Position numbers and translations under genes: made by a program. A model generated the notes under the pieces. It was not told the origin of the DNA, ran no database searches, and worked only from the letters and a program-made list of their open reading frames with translations. From Acidimicrobiia bacterium (GTDB lineage: Bacteria > Actinomycetota > Acidimicrobiia > Acidimicrobiales > Poriferisodalaceae): 64,000 nt of DNA. Location of the stretch: contig JAJEEO010000008.1 of NCBI GenBank assembly GCA_022820925.1, positions 62,001 to 126,000 of the forward strand, in the 5' to 3' direction. Positions 26,104 through 35,767 of the stretch are shown piece by piece; within the stretch, counting starts at the first letter, position 1, and every line of letters begins with the position of its first letter.

Positions 26104-27140
26104 GTACCGATCCCATGGCAGCTGGCCCGCCAGGCCCGACCGTTCTCGACGTGCCCGACGGGCCGCTCAACGTGCTGGTCACCAAGACGCTCACCTTGCC
26201 CGATGTCAGCCCCGCCGACGAGGCCGCCATCCGCGACGCAGCCGGGCCGGGAGCCGTCGTGAACATCGTGGACCGTGTGCGAGACGGCGTCCCGCTGGCC
26301 GGCGACGCGCAGGTGATCCTCGGCATCGTGCCCGAGTGGCTGTTCGACGCAGCGCCGAGCCTGCGCTGGATCCATGCGACGGCGTCGGGCGTCGACATGT
26401 TCATGTACCCGAAGTTCCTCGCCAGCGATGTGGTGCTCACCGGCGAGAAGGGTTTGGTCGGCAGCCATCTGGCCGACCACGCATTCGGCCTGCTGCTCGC
26501 GCTGGTCAGGCGCATCGCAACCGCCGTGAAGCTTGGCCCCGAAGGATGGGACAACGACCTGCGGGAGCAGATGCGCTACAGCGAGCTCGAGCTCGAAGGC
26601 CTCACCATGGGCATCCTGGGCTTCGGCGGCACCGGGCGGCACATCGCCCGACGGGCGCTCGCATTCGGCATGAAGGTGCAGGCCATGGACCTGTACCCGG
26701 TGCCGCCCGGCGAGGGCGTCGAGACGGTTGGCGGGCCCGAGTCACTGCGGGACGTCGTGGCCACCAGCGACGTGCTGGCGGTAGGGCTGCCGCTCACTGC
26801 CGACACCCGGGCGATGTTCGACGACGAGATGTTCGCCCTGATGCCCGACGGCGCCGTCCTGCTCAACGTGACCCGCGGCGAGATCATCGACGGTCCGTCG
26901 CTGGAACGGGCGCTGGCCGACGGCCGGATCGGCGGGGCCGCCCTCGACGTCGCTCCGGTCGAGCCGCTGCCCGCCGACAGCCCGCTGTGGGAGTTCGACA
27001 ACTGCGTCATGACACCCCACACGGCAGGGGCGAGCCAGCACCGCGCACGACGCAACCTGGAGCGCTTCTGCCGCAACCTCGTCGCCCTGCGCGAGGGTCG
27101 CCCCCTCGAAGGCGTCGTGGACAAGCAGACCGGCTTCTAG
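26100..27140 (+). CDS. D-2-hydroxyacid dehydrogenase (NAD-binding)
   Basis: A 346-residue D-isomer-specific 2-hydroxyacid dehydrogenase. The Rossmann motif GFGGTGRHIARRA is about residues 178-190. Catalytic residues are in place: Arg in NVTRGEIID (about 256-264), Glu in the segment ALDVAPVEPLP and His in MTPHTAGAS near 300. The N-terminal substrate domain carries ATASGVDMF. It would interconvert a 2-oxo acid and a D-2-hydroxy acid. ATG 26100 gives the ATGA overlap with the hydratase-like gene and translational coupling. It ends 140 bp before the sulfhydrylase start, in a region with several inverted repeats. Confidence 0.9.
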   Translation: MSTDPMAAGPPGPTVLDVPDGPLNVLVTKTLTLPDVSPADEAAIRDAAGPGAVVNIVDRVRDGVPLAGDAQVILGIVPEWLFDAAPSLRWIHATASGVDMFMYPKFLASDVVLTGEKGLVGSHLADHAFGLLLALVRRIATAVKLGPEGWDNDLREQMRYSELELEGLTMGILGFGGTGRHIARRALAFGMKVQAMDLYPVPPGEGVETVGGPESLRDVVATSDVLAVGLPLTADTRAMFDDEMFALMPDGAVLLNVTRGEIIDGPSLERALADGRIGGAALDVAPVEPLPADSPLWEFDNCVMTPHTAGASQHRARRNLERFCRNLVALREGRPLEGVVDKQTGF

Positions 27141-27145
27141 CCCCG

Positions 27146-27155
27146 CGGAATTCCG
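27146..27155. promoter_or_regulatory. Perfect 10-bp palindrome before the sulfhydrylase gene
   Basis: CGGAATTCCG reads the same on both strands, 6 bp after the hydroxyacid dehydrogenase stop and 126 bp before the sulfhydrylase start. It could be a dimeric regulator site; nothing in the window identifies the protein, and a chance palindrome of this length is possible. Confidence 0.25.
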
Positions 27156-27160
27156 ACACT

Positions 27161-27199
27161 GACCTGTCACAGAAAATCCGACTGGACAGGTCGGGTTTT
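27161..27199 (+). promoter_or_regulatory. Leader with two mutually exclusive hairpins (terminator/antiterminator-like)
   Basis: Two inverted repeats overlap here. The first pairs GACCTGTC (27161-27168) with GACAGGTC (27185-27192), 8 of 8 bases, 16-base spacer. The second pairs AAAATCCGAC (27173-27182) with GTCGGGTTTT (27190-27199), 9 of 10 with one G-U, 7-base loop, ending in a short T run as in an intrinsic terminator. They share 27190-27192, and the second repeat's left arm lies in the first one's loop, so both cannot form fully at once. Simplest role: terminator of the upstream gene pair. Alternative: attenuation control of the sulfhydrylase gene. Confidence 0.5.
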
Positions 27200-27280
27200 G
27201 CCGGTACCCTGCTGCGCGCTCGGCAATCCCGCCGGGTCAGGCATAGCCCGCCTTATGGGGCGTAAGAAATGGAGCTCGTC

Positions 27281-28615
<1,335 letters not shown>

Positions 28616-28623
28616 GCACTCGC

Positions 28624-28638
28624 CCGGCGTGGCGCCGG
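28624..28638. terminator. Short GC hairpin between convergent genes
   Basis: CCGGCG-TGG-CGCCGG forms a perfect 6-bp stem with a 3-base loop, 9 bp after the sulfhydrylase stop and 16 bp before the CoA-transferase stop. No U-run follows, so if it ends transcription it does so as a GC hairpin of the kind common in actinobacteria. Confidence 0.35.
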
Positions 28639-28653
28639 CGCTGCTCGCGAGAA

Positions 28654-29862
28654 CTAGCGGACGGCGTCGGCGTCGCGTAGGGCCGCGATCTCGTCGGGTT
28701 CCAGCCCGAACTGGGTCAGGATCTCGTCGGTGTGCTCACCCTGCGCGGGGCTGGGCCGCCGGATGTCACCGGGCACCCCGTCGATCTGGGTGGCGTTGCG
28801 CACGATGCGGATGTCGCCCATCACCGGGTGATGCACCGGCGCGGCCATGCCCAGGTGCTGAACCTGCGGATCGGCAAATGCTTCGGCCACGGTGTTGACG
28901 CGCCCGCACGGGATGCCGACGTCATTGAGCCGCTCCACCCATTCGTCGCAGCCGGCGGTAGCGAGCTGCTCGCCGATGAGCTTGTTCAGCTCAGTCCGGT
29001 TGGCCGAGCGCAGCTTGGTTGACGAGAACCGCTCGTCCTCGACCAGGTCGGCGCGGCCGATCTCGGCGCAGAACGCCCGCCACAGCCGCCCGCCGGGCGC
29101 CGCGATGTTGATGTAGCCATCCGCCGCCTCGTAGGTGCCCATGGGGATCATCGTGGGATGGTCGTTGCCGGCCTGCGGCGGGTCCTCCCCTGCCACGGTC
29201 CAGCGGGCCGCCTGGAAATCGAGCATGCCGATCATCGACTCGAGCAGCGAGGTGTGCACCCAGCGGCCCTCGCCGGTGCGGCCTCGTTCGATGAGGGCCA
29301 CCAGCACGCCGATCGCGAGCTGCAGCCCGGCGGTCACATCGCTGATCGCCACGCCGGCCCGCACGGGACCGTGGCCGGGCAGCCCGGTGACCGCCATCAT
29401 CCCGCCGAGGCCCTGCGCTATCTGGTCCACGCCGCCCCGTGTGGCGTACGGGCCGTCCTGGCCGAAGCCCGAGATGGATCCCATCACCAGCGCAGGATTC
29501 ACGGCGTGCAGCGTGTCCCAGTCGAAGCCCAGCCGGTACTTGACGGTCGGTCGCAGGTTCTCGATCAGCACGTCGGCAGAACGAACCAGGCGGTGCAGCA
29601 GCTCTCGTCCCGACGGGTGCTTCAGGTCGATGACCAGCGAGCGCTTGTTGCGGTGGACGTTGAGGTGGTCGGGCGATGCCTCGCGGCCTTCCTCGAACCC
29701 ATCGATGGGGGCGTCCACCCGGATGACATCGGCACCCCAGTCAGCGAGCTGGCGCACAGCGGTGGGCCCCGCCCGTGCGATGGTCAGGTCCAGCACCGTG
29801 ATGCCGGCGAGCGGAAGCGTCTCGCTCGCCGGATCGACACCGGTTCCGGTCTGGGTGCTCAC
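28654..29862 (-). CDS. CaiB/BaiF family (class III) CoA transferase
   Basis: A 402-residue class III CoA transferase that moves CoA between a CoA thioester and a free acid. The catalytic aspartate is D175 in AISDVTAGLQLAIG, the position of formyl-CoA transferase Asp169. The N-terminal Rossmann-like part begins LAGITVLDLTIARAGPTAVRQLADWGADV, split here as residues 19-30 and 31-47, and the SISGFGQDGPYATRGGVDQIAQG loop precedes the active site. GTG 29860-29862 is chosen; it lies 4 bp after the amidohydrolase stop, so the pair is an operon. Substrate unknown; activation of an acid for the acyl-CoA pathways nearby is reasonable. Confidence 0.92.
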   Translation of the reverse strand: MSTQTGTGVDPASETLPLAGITVLDLTIARAGPTAVRQLADWGADVIRVDAPIDGFEEGREASPDHLNVHRNKRSLVIDLKHPSGRELLHRLVRSADVLIENLRPTVKYRLGFDWDTLHAVNPALVMGSISGFGQDGPYATRGGVDQIAQGLGGMMAVTGLPGHGPVRAGVAISDVTAGLQLAIGVLVALIERGRTGEGRWVHTSLLESMIGMLDFQAARWTVAGEDPPQAGNDHPTMIPMGTYEAADGYINIAAPGGRLWRAFCAEIGRADLVEDERFSSTKLRSANRTELNKLIGEQLATAGCDEWVERLNDVGIPCGRVNTVAEAFADPQVQHLGMAAPVHHPVMGDIRIVRNATQIDGVPGDIRRPSPAQGEHTDEILTQFGLEPDEIAALRDADAVR

Positions 29863-29866
29863 TGGC

Positions 29867-31582
29867 TCAGCGATGCGCCGGGTCCGCCTGGGCGCCGCGC
29901 ACGAGCCGCCCGGGACGGGCACCGGTGAACTCGCCATCGGCCGACACCTCGGCTCCGGCCACGAACGTGTGCCGGTACCCCGTCGAGCGCTGGATCAGGC
30001 GCTTGCCGCCGCTCGGCAGGTCGTACACCAGCTCTGGGCGTCCCACGCCCAGAGCGTCGAAGTCGACGATGTTGATGTCGGCTCGATAGCCCGCCGCGAG
30101 CAGGCCCCGGTCGGCTAGCCCGTACGCGAGCGCGTTGGCGCGGGTCTGCTTGTGCACCAGGAACTCCAGCGGCAAGCCCTCGCCACGGCTGCGGTCACGG
30201 GCCCAGTGGGTCAGCAGGTACGTCGGGTACGACGCGTCGCAGATCGTGCCCACGTGCGCCCCCGCGTCGCCGATGCCGCAGATCGTGTAGGGGTCGGCCA
30301 GCATCTCGCGGATCACGTCCAGGCTGCCGGCGGTGTAGTTCTCGAAGGGGTAGAGCAGCAGGGCGTCGCCGTCGCCTTCCGTCAGCAGGTCCAGTGCCAG
30401 CTCCCACGGGCTCACGCCCAGATCTGCAGCCCGCGCGGCCACTGAGGCGCGAGGATCGGGCTCGTAGTCGGGCACGTCGCCAAGTTCGAAGGCGCGGGTG
30501 AGCGCGTAGTCCATCCACTTGCTGAAGCCGTCCACCGGCCGGTCCTCTACCAATGCCCGCCGCAGCGTCTCGTCGCTGCGCATGCGGGCCGCGCGCTGCG
30601 GCGTCGGCAGGTGCGCTATGTCGCGATAGGCCGGGTGGTTGCCGAAGGGATTGACCGAAACGTCGAGCCCGAGCAGCACGCTGATCGGGCGGCAGCCCAC
30701 CTGCCCGTTCGCCGAGACCCCGTCGGCGTTCGCTGCGTGGATCTCATCCAGGGTTTCCCGCCACAGCTCCGGCGCGTTGTCCACCTGCAGCAGCAGCACC
30801 GACAGCGGCCGGCCCGACAGCTCGGCTGCGGCCCGCAACGTTTCGAACTCTCCGGGTCCGAAGTCGGAGTTCACCTGCAGCACCCCGGCGCCGGCGCGCT
30901 TCATCGCACTGGCGACGGCGGCGAGCTCAGGATCGCCCGCCGACAGCGACGGGGTGAGGCGGCCGTCGGCCGCCTTGTGCTTGGTGGTTCGACTCGTGGT
31001 GAACCCGAGTGCGCCGGCCTCCAGCGCCTCGGTCACGAGATCGGTGATGCGGTCGAGCTCGGGCGCGGTGGGCACCTCGGCGTGATCTGCACCGCGCTCG
31101 CCCATGACAAAGAACCGGAGGGCGCCGTGGGGCAGTTGGCTGCCGACATCCATGACTCTGGGCGTCGCATCGAGCGCGTCGAGGTACTCGGGGTAGCTGG
31201 TCCAGCAGAAGTCGATGCCGTCCGCGAGGACGGTGCCCGGAATGTCCTCGACGCCTTCCATCAGGTTGATGAGGTAGTCCTCGGTGCCCGGATGCACGGG
31301 AGCGAAGCCGACGCCGCAGTTGCCGAAGATGGCCGTGGTGACGCCGTGCCACGATGACGGCGTCATCTCGGGATCCCAGGTGGCCTGCCCGTCGTAGTGG
31401 GTGTGAATGTCCACCCAGCCTGGCAGCAAGAGATCGCCCTCAGCGTCGATCTCGCGCCGACCTCGGCCGCTCACCTCGCCGACCTCGGTGACTACGCCGC
31501 CGTCAATGGCGATGTCGGCTGTGCGGGGCGGGTCACCGCTTCCGTCCACGACAGTTCCGTTGCGGATCACGACCTCGGCCAT
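29867..31582 (-). CDS. Amidohydrolase, D-aminoacylase/N-acyl-D-amino-acid deacylase type
   Basis: A 571-residue metal-dependent amidohydrolase. The first metal ligands H60-T-H62 are in GWVDIHTHYDGQATWDPEMT, the typical D-aminoacylase motif. GNCGVGFAPVHP and the later SDFGPGEFETLRAAAELSGRP are conserved in this subgroup. The C-terminal GIGDAGAHVGTICDASYPTYLLTHW contains the Asp and His that complete the site. Enzymes of this type remove N-acyl groups from D-amino acids or open cyclic amides. ATG 31580-31582. First gene of a two-gene unit with the CoA transferase. Specificity cannot be told from sequence. Confidence 0.88.
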   Translation of the reverse strand: MAEVVIRNGTVVDGSGDPPRTADIAIDGGVVTEVGEVSGRGRREIDAEGDLLLPGWVDIHTHYDGQATWDPEMTPSSWHGVTTAIFGNCGVGFAPVHPGTEDYLINLMEGVEDIPGTVLADGIDFCWTSYPEYLDALDATPRVMDVGSQLPHGALRFFVMGERGADHAEVPTAPELDRITDLVTEALEAGALGFTTSRTTKHKAADGRLTPSLSAGDPELAAVASAMKRAGAGVLQVNSDFGPGEFETLRAAAELSGRPLSVLLLQVDNAPELWRETLDEIHAANADGVSANGQVGCRPISVLLGLDVSVNPFGNHPAYRDIAHLPTPQRAARMRSDETLRRALVEDRPVDGFSKWMDYALTRAFELGDVPDYEPDPRASVAARAADLGVSPWELALDLLTEGDGDALLLYPFENYTAGSLDVIREMLADPYTICGIGDAGAHVGTICDASYPTYLLTHWARDRSRGEGLPLEFLVHKQTRANALAYGLADRGLLAAGYRADINIVDFDALGVGRPELVYDLPSGGKRLIQRSTGYRHTFVAGAEVSADGEFTGARPGRLVRGAQADPAHR

Positions 31583-31653
31583 ATGAGTGAGCGTACTGAG
31601 TGCCGCGGGACGGGTCCCGGGCCGCTTGCCATCTCCGGGCACGTCGGCCGGGC

Positions 31654-32637
31654 TCATCGGCCGCGGCGCCTGCCGACGAGGAAGCCCATCCCCCACGACA
31701 GATGCATGACCGTGAAGGCCGCCGCTGCCCGGAGTCGATCCCCGAACGCGGGCAGGCTGCGCCGGAGCCGCACCGCCGCCACGGCGCAGGAGCCGAGGTA
31801 TGCGGCCGGTATCAGTCCACCTCGCAGGCGACCGCGCATCAACTCGATCGCTGACAGCACGAGCCCGCACACCAACGCAGGCGCGGCGAGCTGGCGAGGT
31901 TGCACCGAACGCGGATGGCGGCCGATCACCACGCGCTTCCAGGCCCCATAGTCGAAGTACTGGCGGGCCAGGCCGTCCCAGCTCGATCGCGGCAGGTAGT
32001 CGACCACGAGAGTCGGATCCAGCCAGACCACCCGGCCCTGATCTCGCAGGCGCCAATTCAGCTCGTAGTCCTGATTGCGCTCGAGCGACTCGTCGAAGCC
32101 TCCGGCAGCCGCGAGTGCCGCTGCGTCGAAGACCCCGAGATAGACGGTGTCGACGGGGCCCTCGTGGCGACCGCGCCGGAAGTGTGCCGGACCACCCCCG
32201 AAACCTGACGACATCGCCGCGGCAATCACGCGGCCCAGGCCGGATTGCCCCGCCGGCCGTTGCACGCCCCCCACGTTGGCAGCCCCGGTGCGGGTCAGCG
32301 TGGCCACCGCCCGCTCGATATAGGTGTCCGGGAGCCGGGATTGCGCATCGACGCGCACGATGACCTCACCCCGGGCAGCCTTGATCGCGGCGTTGAGACC
32401 TGCCGACGTCGTGCCGGCCGGATTCTCGACGACCTTGGTCGGCCACGAGCAGATCGCGTCGGCTGCCGCTTGCTCGGTTCCGTCGGTGCTGGGAGCGACT
32501 GCGATCACCACCTCCAGCGGTCCCGAGTACGCCTGCGCGCTGATGGCGTCGAGGCAACCCTGCAGCTCCCGTGCGCCGTTGCGGGCCGGAATCACCACGG
32601 TCACATGCGGCCCTTTTGCGGTACTGGCAGTGTTCAC
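31654..32637 (-). CDS. Glycosyltransferase family 2 (ExoA-like)
   Basis: A 327-residue GT2 enzyme that adds a sugar from a nucleotide-sugar donor to a lipid-linked glycan. The N-terminal GT-A fold begins VTVVIPARNGARELQGCLDAI (about 12-32). The donor motif is RVDAQS (about 95-100), and FDESLERNQDYELNWRLRDQG (about 180-200) holds the acceptor-side acidic residues. Two or three hydrophobic helices at the C-terminus anchor it to the membrane, as in ExoA-type succinoglycan enzymes. GTG 32635-32637 overlaps the upstream sugar-phosphate transferase stop by 4 bases (GTGA), so the two are coupled. Confidence 0.88.
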   Translation of the reverse strand: MNTASTAKGPHVTVVIPARNGARELQGCLDAISAQAYSGPLEVVIAVAPSTDGTEQAAADAICSWPTKVVENPAGTTSAGLNAAIKAARGEVIVRVDAQSRLPDTYIERAVATLTRTGAANVGGVQRPAGQSGLGRVIAAAMSSGFGGGPAHFRRGRHEGPVDTVYLGVFDAAALAAAGGFDESLERNQDYELNWRLRDQGRVVWLDPTLVVDYLPRSSWDGLARQYFDYGAWKRVVIGRHPRSVQPRQLAAPALVCGLVLSAIELMRGRLRGGLIPAAYLGSCAVAAVRLRRSLPAFGDRLRAAAAFTVMHLSWGMGFLVGRRRGR

Positions 32638-34031
32638 CGGGCGTTGCGGCGAGCCATGACGACGAGGCTCTTGGCCATGATCTCCCAGTCGAGCACCGGT
32701 GACCAATTCACGACGTATTGCAGGTCGTGCCCCAGCTTGTAGCCGGGATCGGTCTGGTAGTGGCCCTGCGTCTGCGCGAGCCCGGTGATGCCGGGCGGAA
32801 CATCATGGCGCCGGCCGTAGCCGGGAATCTCCCGCTCCAGCCGTGCCACGATCTGCGGCCGTTCAGGACGGGGTCCCACAATCGACATCGACCCCCTGAG
32901 CACGTTCCACAACTGCGGCAACTCGTCGAGCCGGGTCCGCCGGAGCCATCTCATGCCGGGAATCACCCGAGGATCGTTCACACGCGCCAGCACGGGTCCG
33001 TTGCGCTCCGCATCCCGAGTCATCGTGCGGAACTTCAGCAGCACGAACGGGACTCCCCCGCGGCCTATCCGCTCCTGGCGGTACAGCACGCCTCGGCCCA
33101 CCCGGGCGCGCACATACGCGGCGATCGCCGCGGACAAGGGCAGCACGACCGGCGCTGACGCCGTCAAGTACGCCAAGTCGAGCAGTCGCTTGAATCGCAG
33201 GCGGCACTGAGGCAGCGCATGCTCCCGCAGCGCGACGAAGGGCATGCCGCCGATCTGGCGGCTCCGCTGCAGGCCGAGCAGCGTGTCAGCCGCGGTGACC
33301 CGCCGATAGACGCCGACCTGCCGCAATTCGAGTTCGCCGAGCGGGTCGGGATAGATCGTGTCGAGCGGCTGCCCCGAGAGCAGCAACAGGTCTGTCGCCC
33401 CGACCCGGTCCACCTCGGCACAGATGCTCGAGCTGAAGTCCCCGCCGTCCGTCAGGCTGCCCGCGATGACTGCGTCGAGTTCGTTGTCTCCGAGATGCTG
33501 CTTCGCAGAGTCGATGTCGTCGTTCGTGCCCACCAGCAGCATCCGCGGCTGCCCGAAGCGTCGCAGCCGTACACGCCGGGCCGCCCAGCGGTTGAAGGTG
33601 ATGAGCATGCTGGCCGCGACGGCCAGGACCACCAGGTTGCCCCGTGGCATGAGATAGCGGCCGGTGAGCAGCGTCACCGTGGCGTCGCCGCCCACTGCCA
33701 TGAACGTCAGCAGCGTCGCCCGCGGCAGCCACGGCCGGTGGCCGAGGCGCTGCTCGTACTCGTAGAAGCCGCCGAAGTAATAGACCGTCATGTGCAGCAC
33801 GGTGGCAATCGCGAAACCGATGACGTAGTGGCTGCGGGGATAGGTGGGCCAGTCGAAGCCGAACCGGACCACCGTGATCGCCGCCATCAAGGCGAACAGC
33901 GTCACCGCGTCGATGAGGTACAGATGCCGGAAGCCCGGTCGGGCCGGTGCGTAGCCGTTCCAGTTCTGCGGCGCAGCTGACGTCACGGGAGGTTCATGGC
34001 GAGTAGGGACATGGCGCTCGGTATGCGGCAT
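32634..34031 (-). CDS. Exopolysaccharide polyprenyl glycosylphosphotransferase
   Basis: A 465-residue polyprenyl phosphate sugar-1-phosphate transferase that loads the first sugar onto undecaprenyl phosphate. Four or five membrane helices fill residues 30-150, then a soluble CoA-binding-like segment, then the catalytic bacterial sugar transferase domain (about 280-465): KRLLDLAYLTASAPVVLPL, YRQERIGRGGVPFVLLKFRTM, RRTRLDELPQLWNVLRGSMS and VGPRPERP. All are standard WbaP/WcaJ-type motifs. The ATG at 34029-34031 is used; a GTG 15 codons on is an alternative. It initiates polysaccharide repeat units; the following GT2 would extend them. Confidence 0.92.
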   Translation of the reverse strand: MPHTERHVPTRHEPPVTSAAPQNWNGYAPARPGFRHLYLIDAVTLFALMAAITVVRFGFDWPTYPRSHYVIGFAIATVLHMTVYYFGGFYEYEQRLGHRPWLPRATLLTFMAVGGDATVTLLTGRYLMPRGNLVVLAVAASMLITFNRWAARRVRLRRFGQPRMLLVGTNDDIDSAKQHLGDNELDAVIAGSLTDGGDFSSSICAEVDRVGATDLLLLSGQPLDTIYPDPLGELELRQVGVYRRVTAADTLLGLQRSRQIGGMPFVALREHALPQCRLRFKRLLDLAYLTASAPVVLPLSAAIAAYVRARVGRGVLYRQERIGRGGVPFVLLKFRTMTRDAERNGPVLARVNDPRVIPGMRWLRRTRLDELPQLWNVLRGSMSIVGPRPERPQIVARLEREIPGYGRRHDVPPGITGLAQTQGHYQTDPGYKLGHDLQYVVNWSPVLDWEIMAKSLVVMARRNAR

Positions 34032-34128
34032 CCGGCAGCCGGTGCCGTCCGTCGACTGCCACCGGGCCGATACTACGCTGCGCCCCTTCGTACGGTGGCA
34101 GCGACCACCGCGAACCGAAAGATCCCTC

Positions 34129-35724
34129 ATGACACGCCGAGGTTCTCTCGCCCGCCTGTGCTCGGGCTGGACCGTCGTAGCGCTCATCTGCATCGGCGTG
34201 TTCGCCCTGTGGGCGCCGGATCTCGACCTGCCGCTCGGCAACAGCGACGACGGCCGCATCTTCGGCCGGGCCGGCATCCAGGCACGCAACTTCTGGGATC
34301 TCGGCCCGCTGGAGTCTCGCTTCGGCGCCCGGACCGATCCCTTCATCCGAGCCGAGTACGAGGTGCCCCCACGTACTGAGCCTCCCCTCGAAGCCGTCAC
34401 CTACGCGCACCACCCGCCGCTCAAGCAATTCCTCACCATTGCGTCGGTCGGTGCGTTCGGCGACAGCCCCGCGGCAGTTCGGATCACCGACTTCCTGCTG
34501 GGCGTTGCCACGGTGGCGTTCCTGGCTGCCGTGCTTCGTGCGGTCGGCATGCCGTGGGGGCCGACGCTGCTCGCAGTGCTGGCGATGGTGAGCACCGGGT
34601 TCTTCTACGTGTACGCCCGCATGGGCATCAGCTTCTCTATGATCCTGGCGCTCACCGCGGCGGTCGCCTGGCTGCGACAGTCACTCCATCCGCCGCGTTG
34701 GGCGCTGGCGGGCGCAGGCGTGCTCGCCGCGCTGACGGCGATGCACTCATGGATCGCCGTCGCCTCGCTGGCATTGCTGCTGCCGTGGCTGTTCATCGGC
34801 ACGATTCAGCGACGCCGCAACGATGTGCAGGTCCCGCACGCTGCCAGCACCTCGCCGCGAAGCATCGCCGACCGGATTCGCCTCGGGTGGTCACCGGGCT
34901 TGACCGCTGTCGCCACCGGCGCGGTCGCCGGCGGTCTGCTGACCGCCGCATGGCTGCTGAACGCAACCGACATCTCCGAACTGAGCGAGCGCGTGGCGTT
35001 CCGCACCGGCAACGACGTGTCAACGGCAGCCGAGCAGGCCCAATTCACCTTCGGCGAATTCCTCCAGCGCCAATGGACGTTCGCCAGCCACCAGCTGCTG
35101 ACCTCATGGTGGCTGCGCCTGCTGTTCTTCCCGGCGCTCATCGCCGCGTTCGTCGATCGGCGCACCCGAGGGCCGGCACTCGTCACACTCGCTGTCGCGG
35201 CGTCACTCACGTTCGCTCTGCAGCAGGGCGCCTGGATTCACCGGCTGTGGAACTTCCCCTGGGTGGCACCCACCGCGATCGGCGTCGCGGCCCTCGCCGA
35301 CGCCGTGCGGCGTGGCCTGCGCGGCTGGGCGGCGCGGCTGCGTGGGCCGCTGGGCATGGCCGCCGCGGCCGTGGCCCTGGTGACGCTGGCATTCGTCGCC
35401 ACCGGTTCCACTCGCGACTTCTACCTGGACCGGCCTGCTGACGCCGGGGCAGTCCTCGAGCAGGCGCGCGACGCACGCGAGGTCGACGAGGCCGACCTGG
35501 TGTGGTTCACGTCCGGCATCTGGACGCCCCGGTGGATCGCGTACTACCTCGATCGGCCCGCCTGGATGCTCGACGAGACCACGCTCGATGACGTCGCTCC
35601 CAGCGATGTGATCCTGCTGCGCAATGACCGGGTTCCCGAGTTCGTTCCCCCCGCGGCGCTGGCCGAGCCGTTGGCCGCGGGAGAGGATTACACCTTGATC
35701 TCCGCAGCCGCCCTATTCGAGTGA
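34129..35724 (+). CDS. GT39-like polyprenol-dependent glycosyltransferase, membrane protein
   Basis: A 531-residue polytopic membrane protein of the ArnT/protein O-mannosyltransferase (GT39/PMT_2) type. After the first helix the lumenal segment contains NSDDGRIFGRAG, an acidic pair expected of the catalytic loop, followed by HHPPLKQF before the next helices. About ten further hydrophobic segments follow and the last 100 residues are a soluble domain. It would transfer a sugar from polyprenyl phosphate to protein or glycan. The ATG at 34129 begins a normal basic/hydrophobic N-terminus; it is divergent from the sugar-phosphate transferase, 97 bp apart. A 14-bp tandem repeat covers its stop codon. 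Confidence 0.78.
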   Translation: MTRRGSLARLCSGWTVVALICIGVFALWAPDLDLPLGNSDDGRIFGRAGIQARNFWDLGPLESRFGARTDPFIRAEYEVPPRTEPPLEAVTYAHHPPLKQFLTIASVGAFGDSPAAVRITDFLLGVATVAFLAAVLRAVGMPWGPTLLAVLAMVSTGFFYVYARMGISFSMILALTAAVAWLRQSLHPPRWALAGAGVLAALTAMHSWIAVASLALLLPWLFIGTIQRRRNDVQVPHAASTSPRSIADRIRLGWSPGLTAVATGAVAGGLLTAAWLLNATDISELSERVAFRTGNDVSTAAEQAQFTFGEFLQRQWTFASHQLLTSWWLRLLFFPALIAAFVDRRTRGPALVTLAVAASLTFALQQGAWIHRLWNFPWVAPTAIGVAALADAVRRGLRGWAARLRGPLGMAAAAVALVTLAFVATGSTRDFYLDRPADAGAVLEQARDAREVDEADLVWFTSGIWTPRWIAYYLDRPAWMLDETTLDDVAPSDVILLRNDRVPEFVPPAALAEPLAAGEDYTLISAAALFE

Positions 35725-35753
35725 GGCAGCTCGAGTGAGGCAGCTCGAGTGAT
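35717..35753 (+). repeat. 14-bp tandem repeat across a stop codon
   Basis: TCGAGTGAGGCAGC occurs at 35717-35730 and 35731-35744, with a third partial unit to about 35753. Each unit contains a GAGTGA, so the coding frame meets a TGA at 35722-35724, and again in later units if it were read with slipped repeats. The array forms the end of the GT39-like gene and most of the 43-bp gap before galE. Confidence 0.8.
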
Positions 35754-35767
35754 GCGCTCGCCCGACG

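Noticed and set aside
27141..27280. Known SAM or SAH riboswitch before the O-acetylhomoserine sulfhydrylase gene
   Set aside because: No consensus of SAM-I, SAM-II, SAM-IV or SAH classes could be matched by eye; only the inverted repeats are reported.
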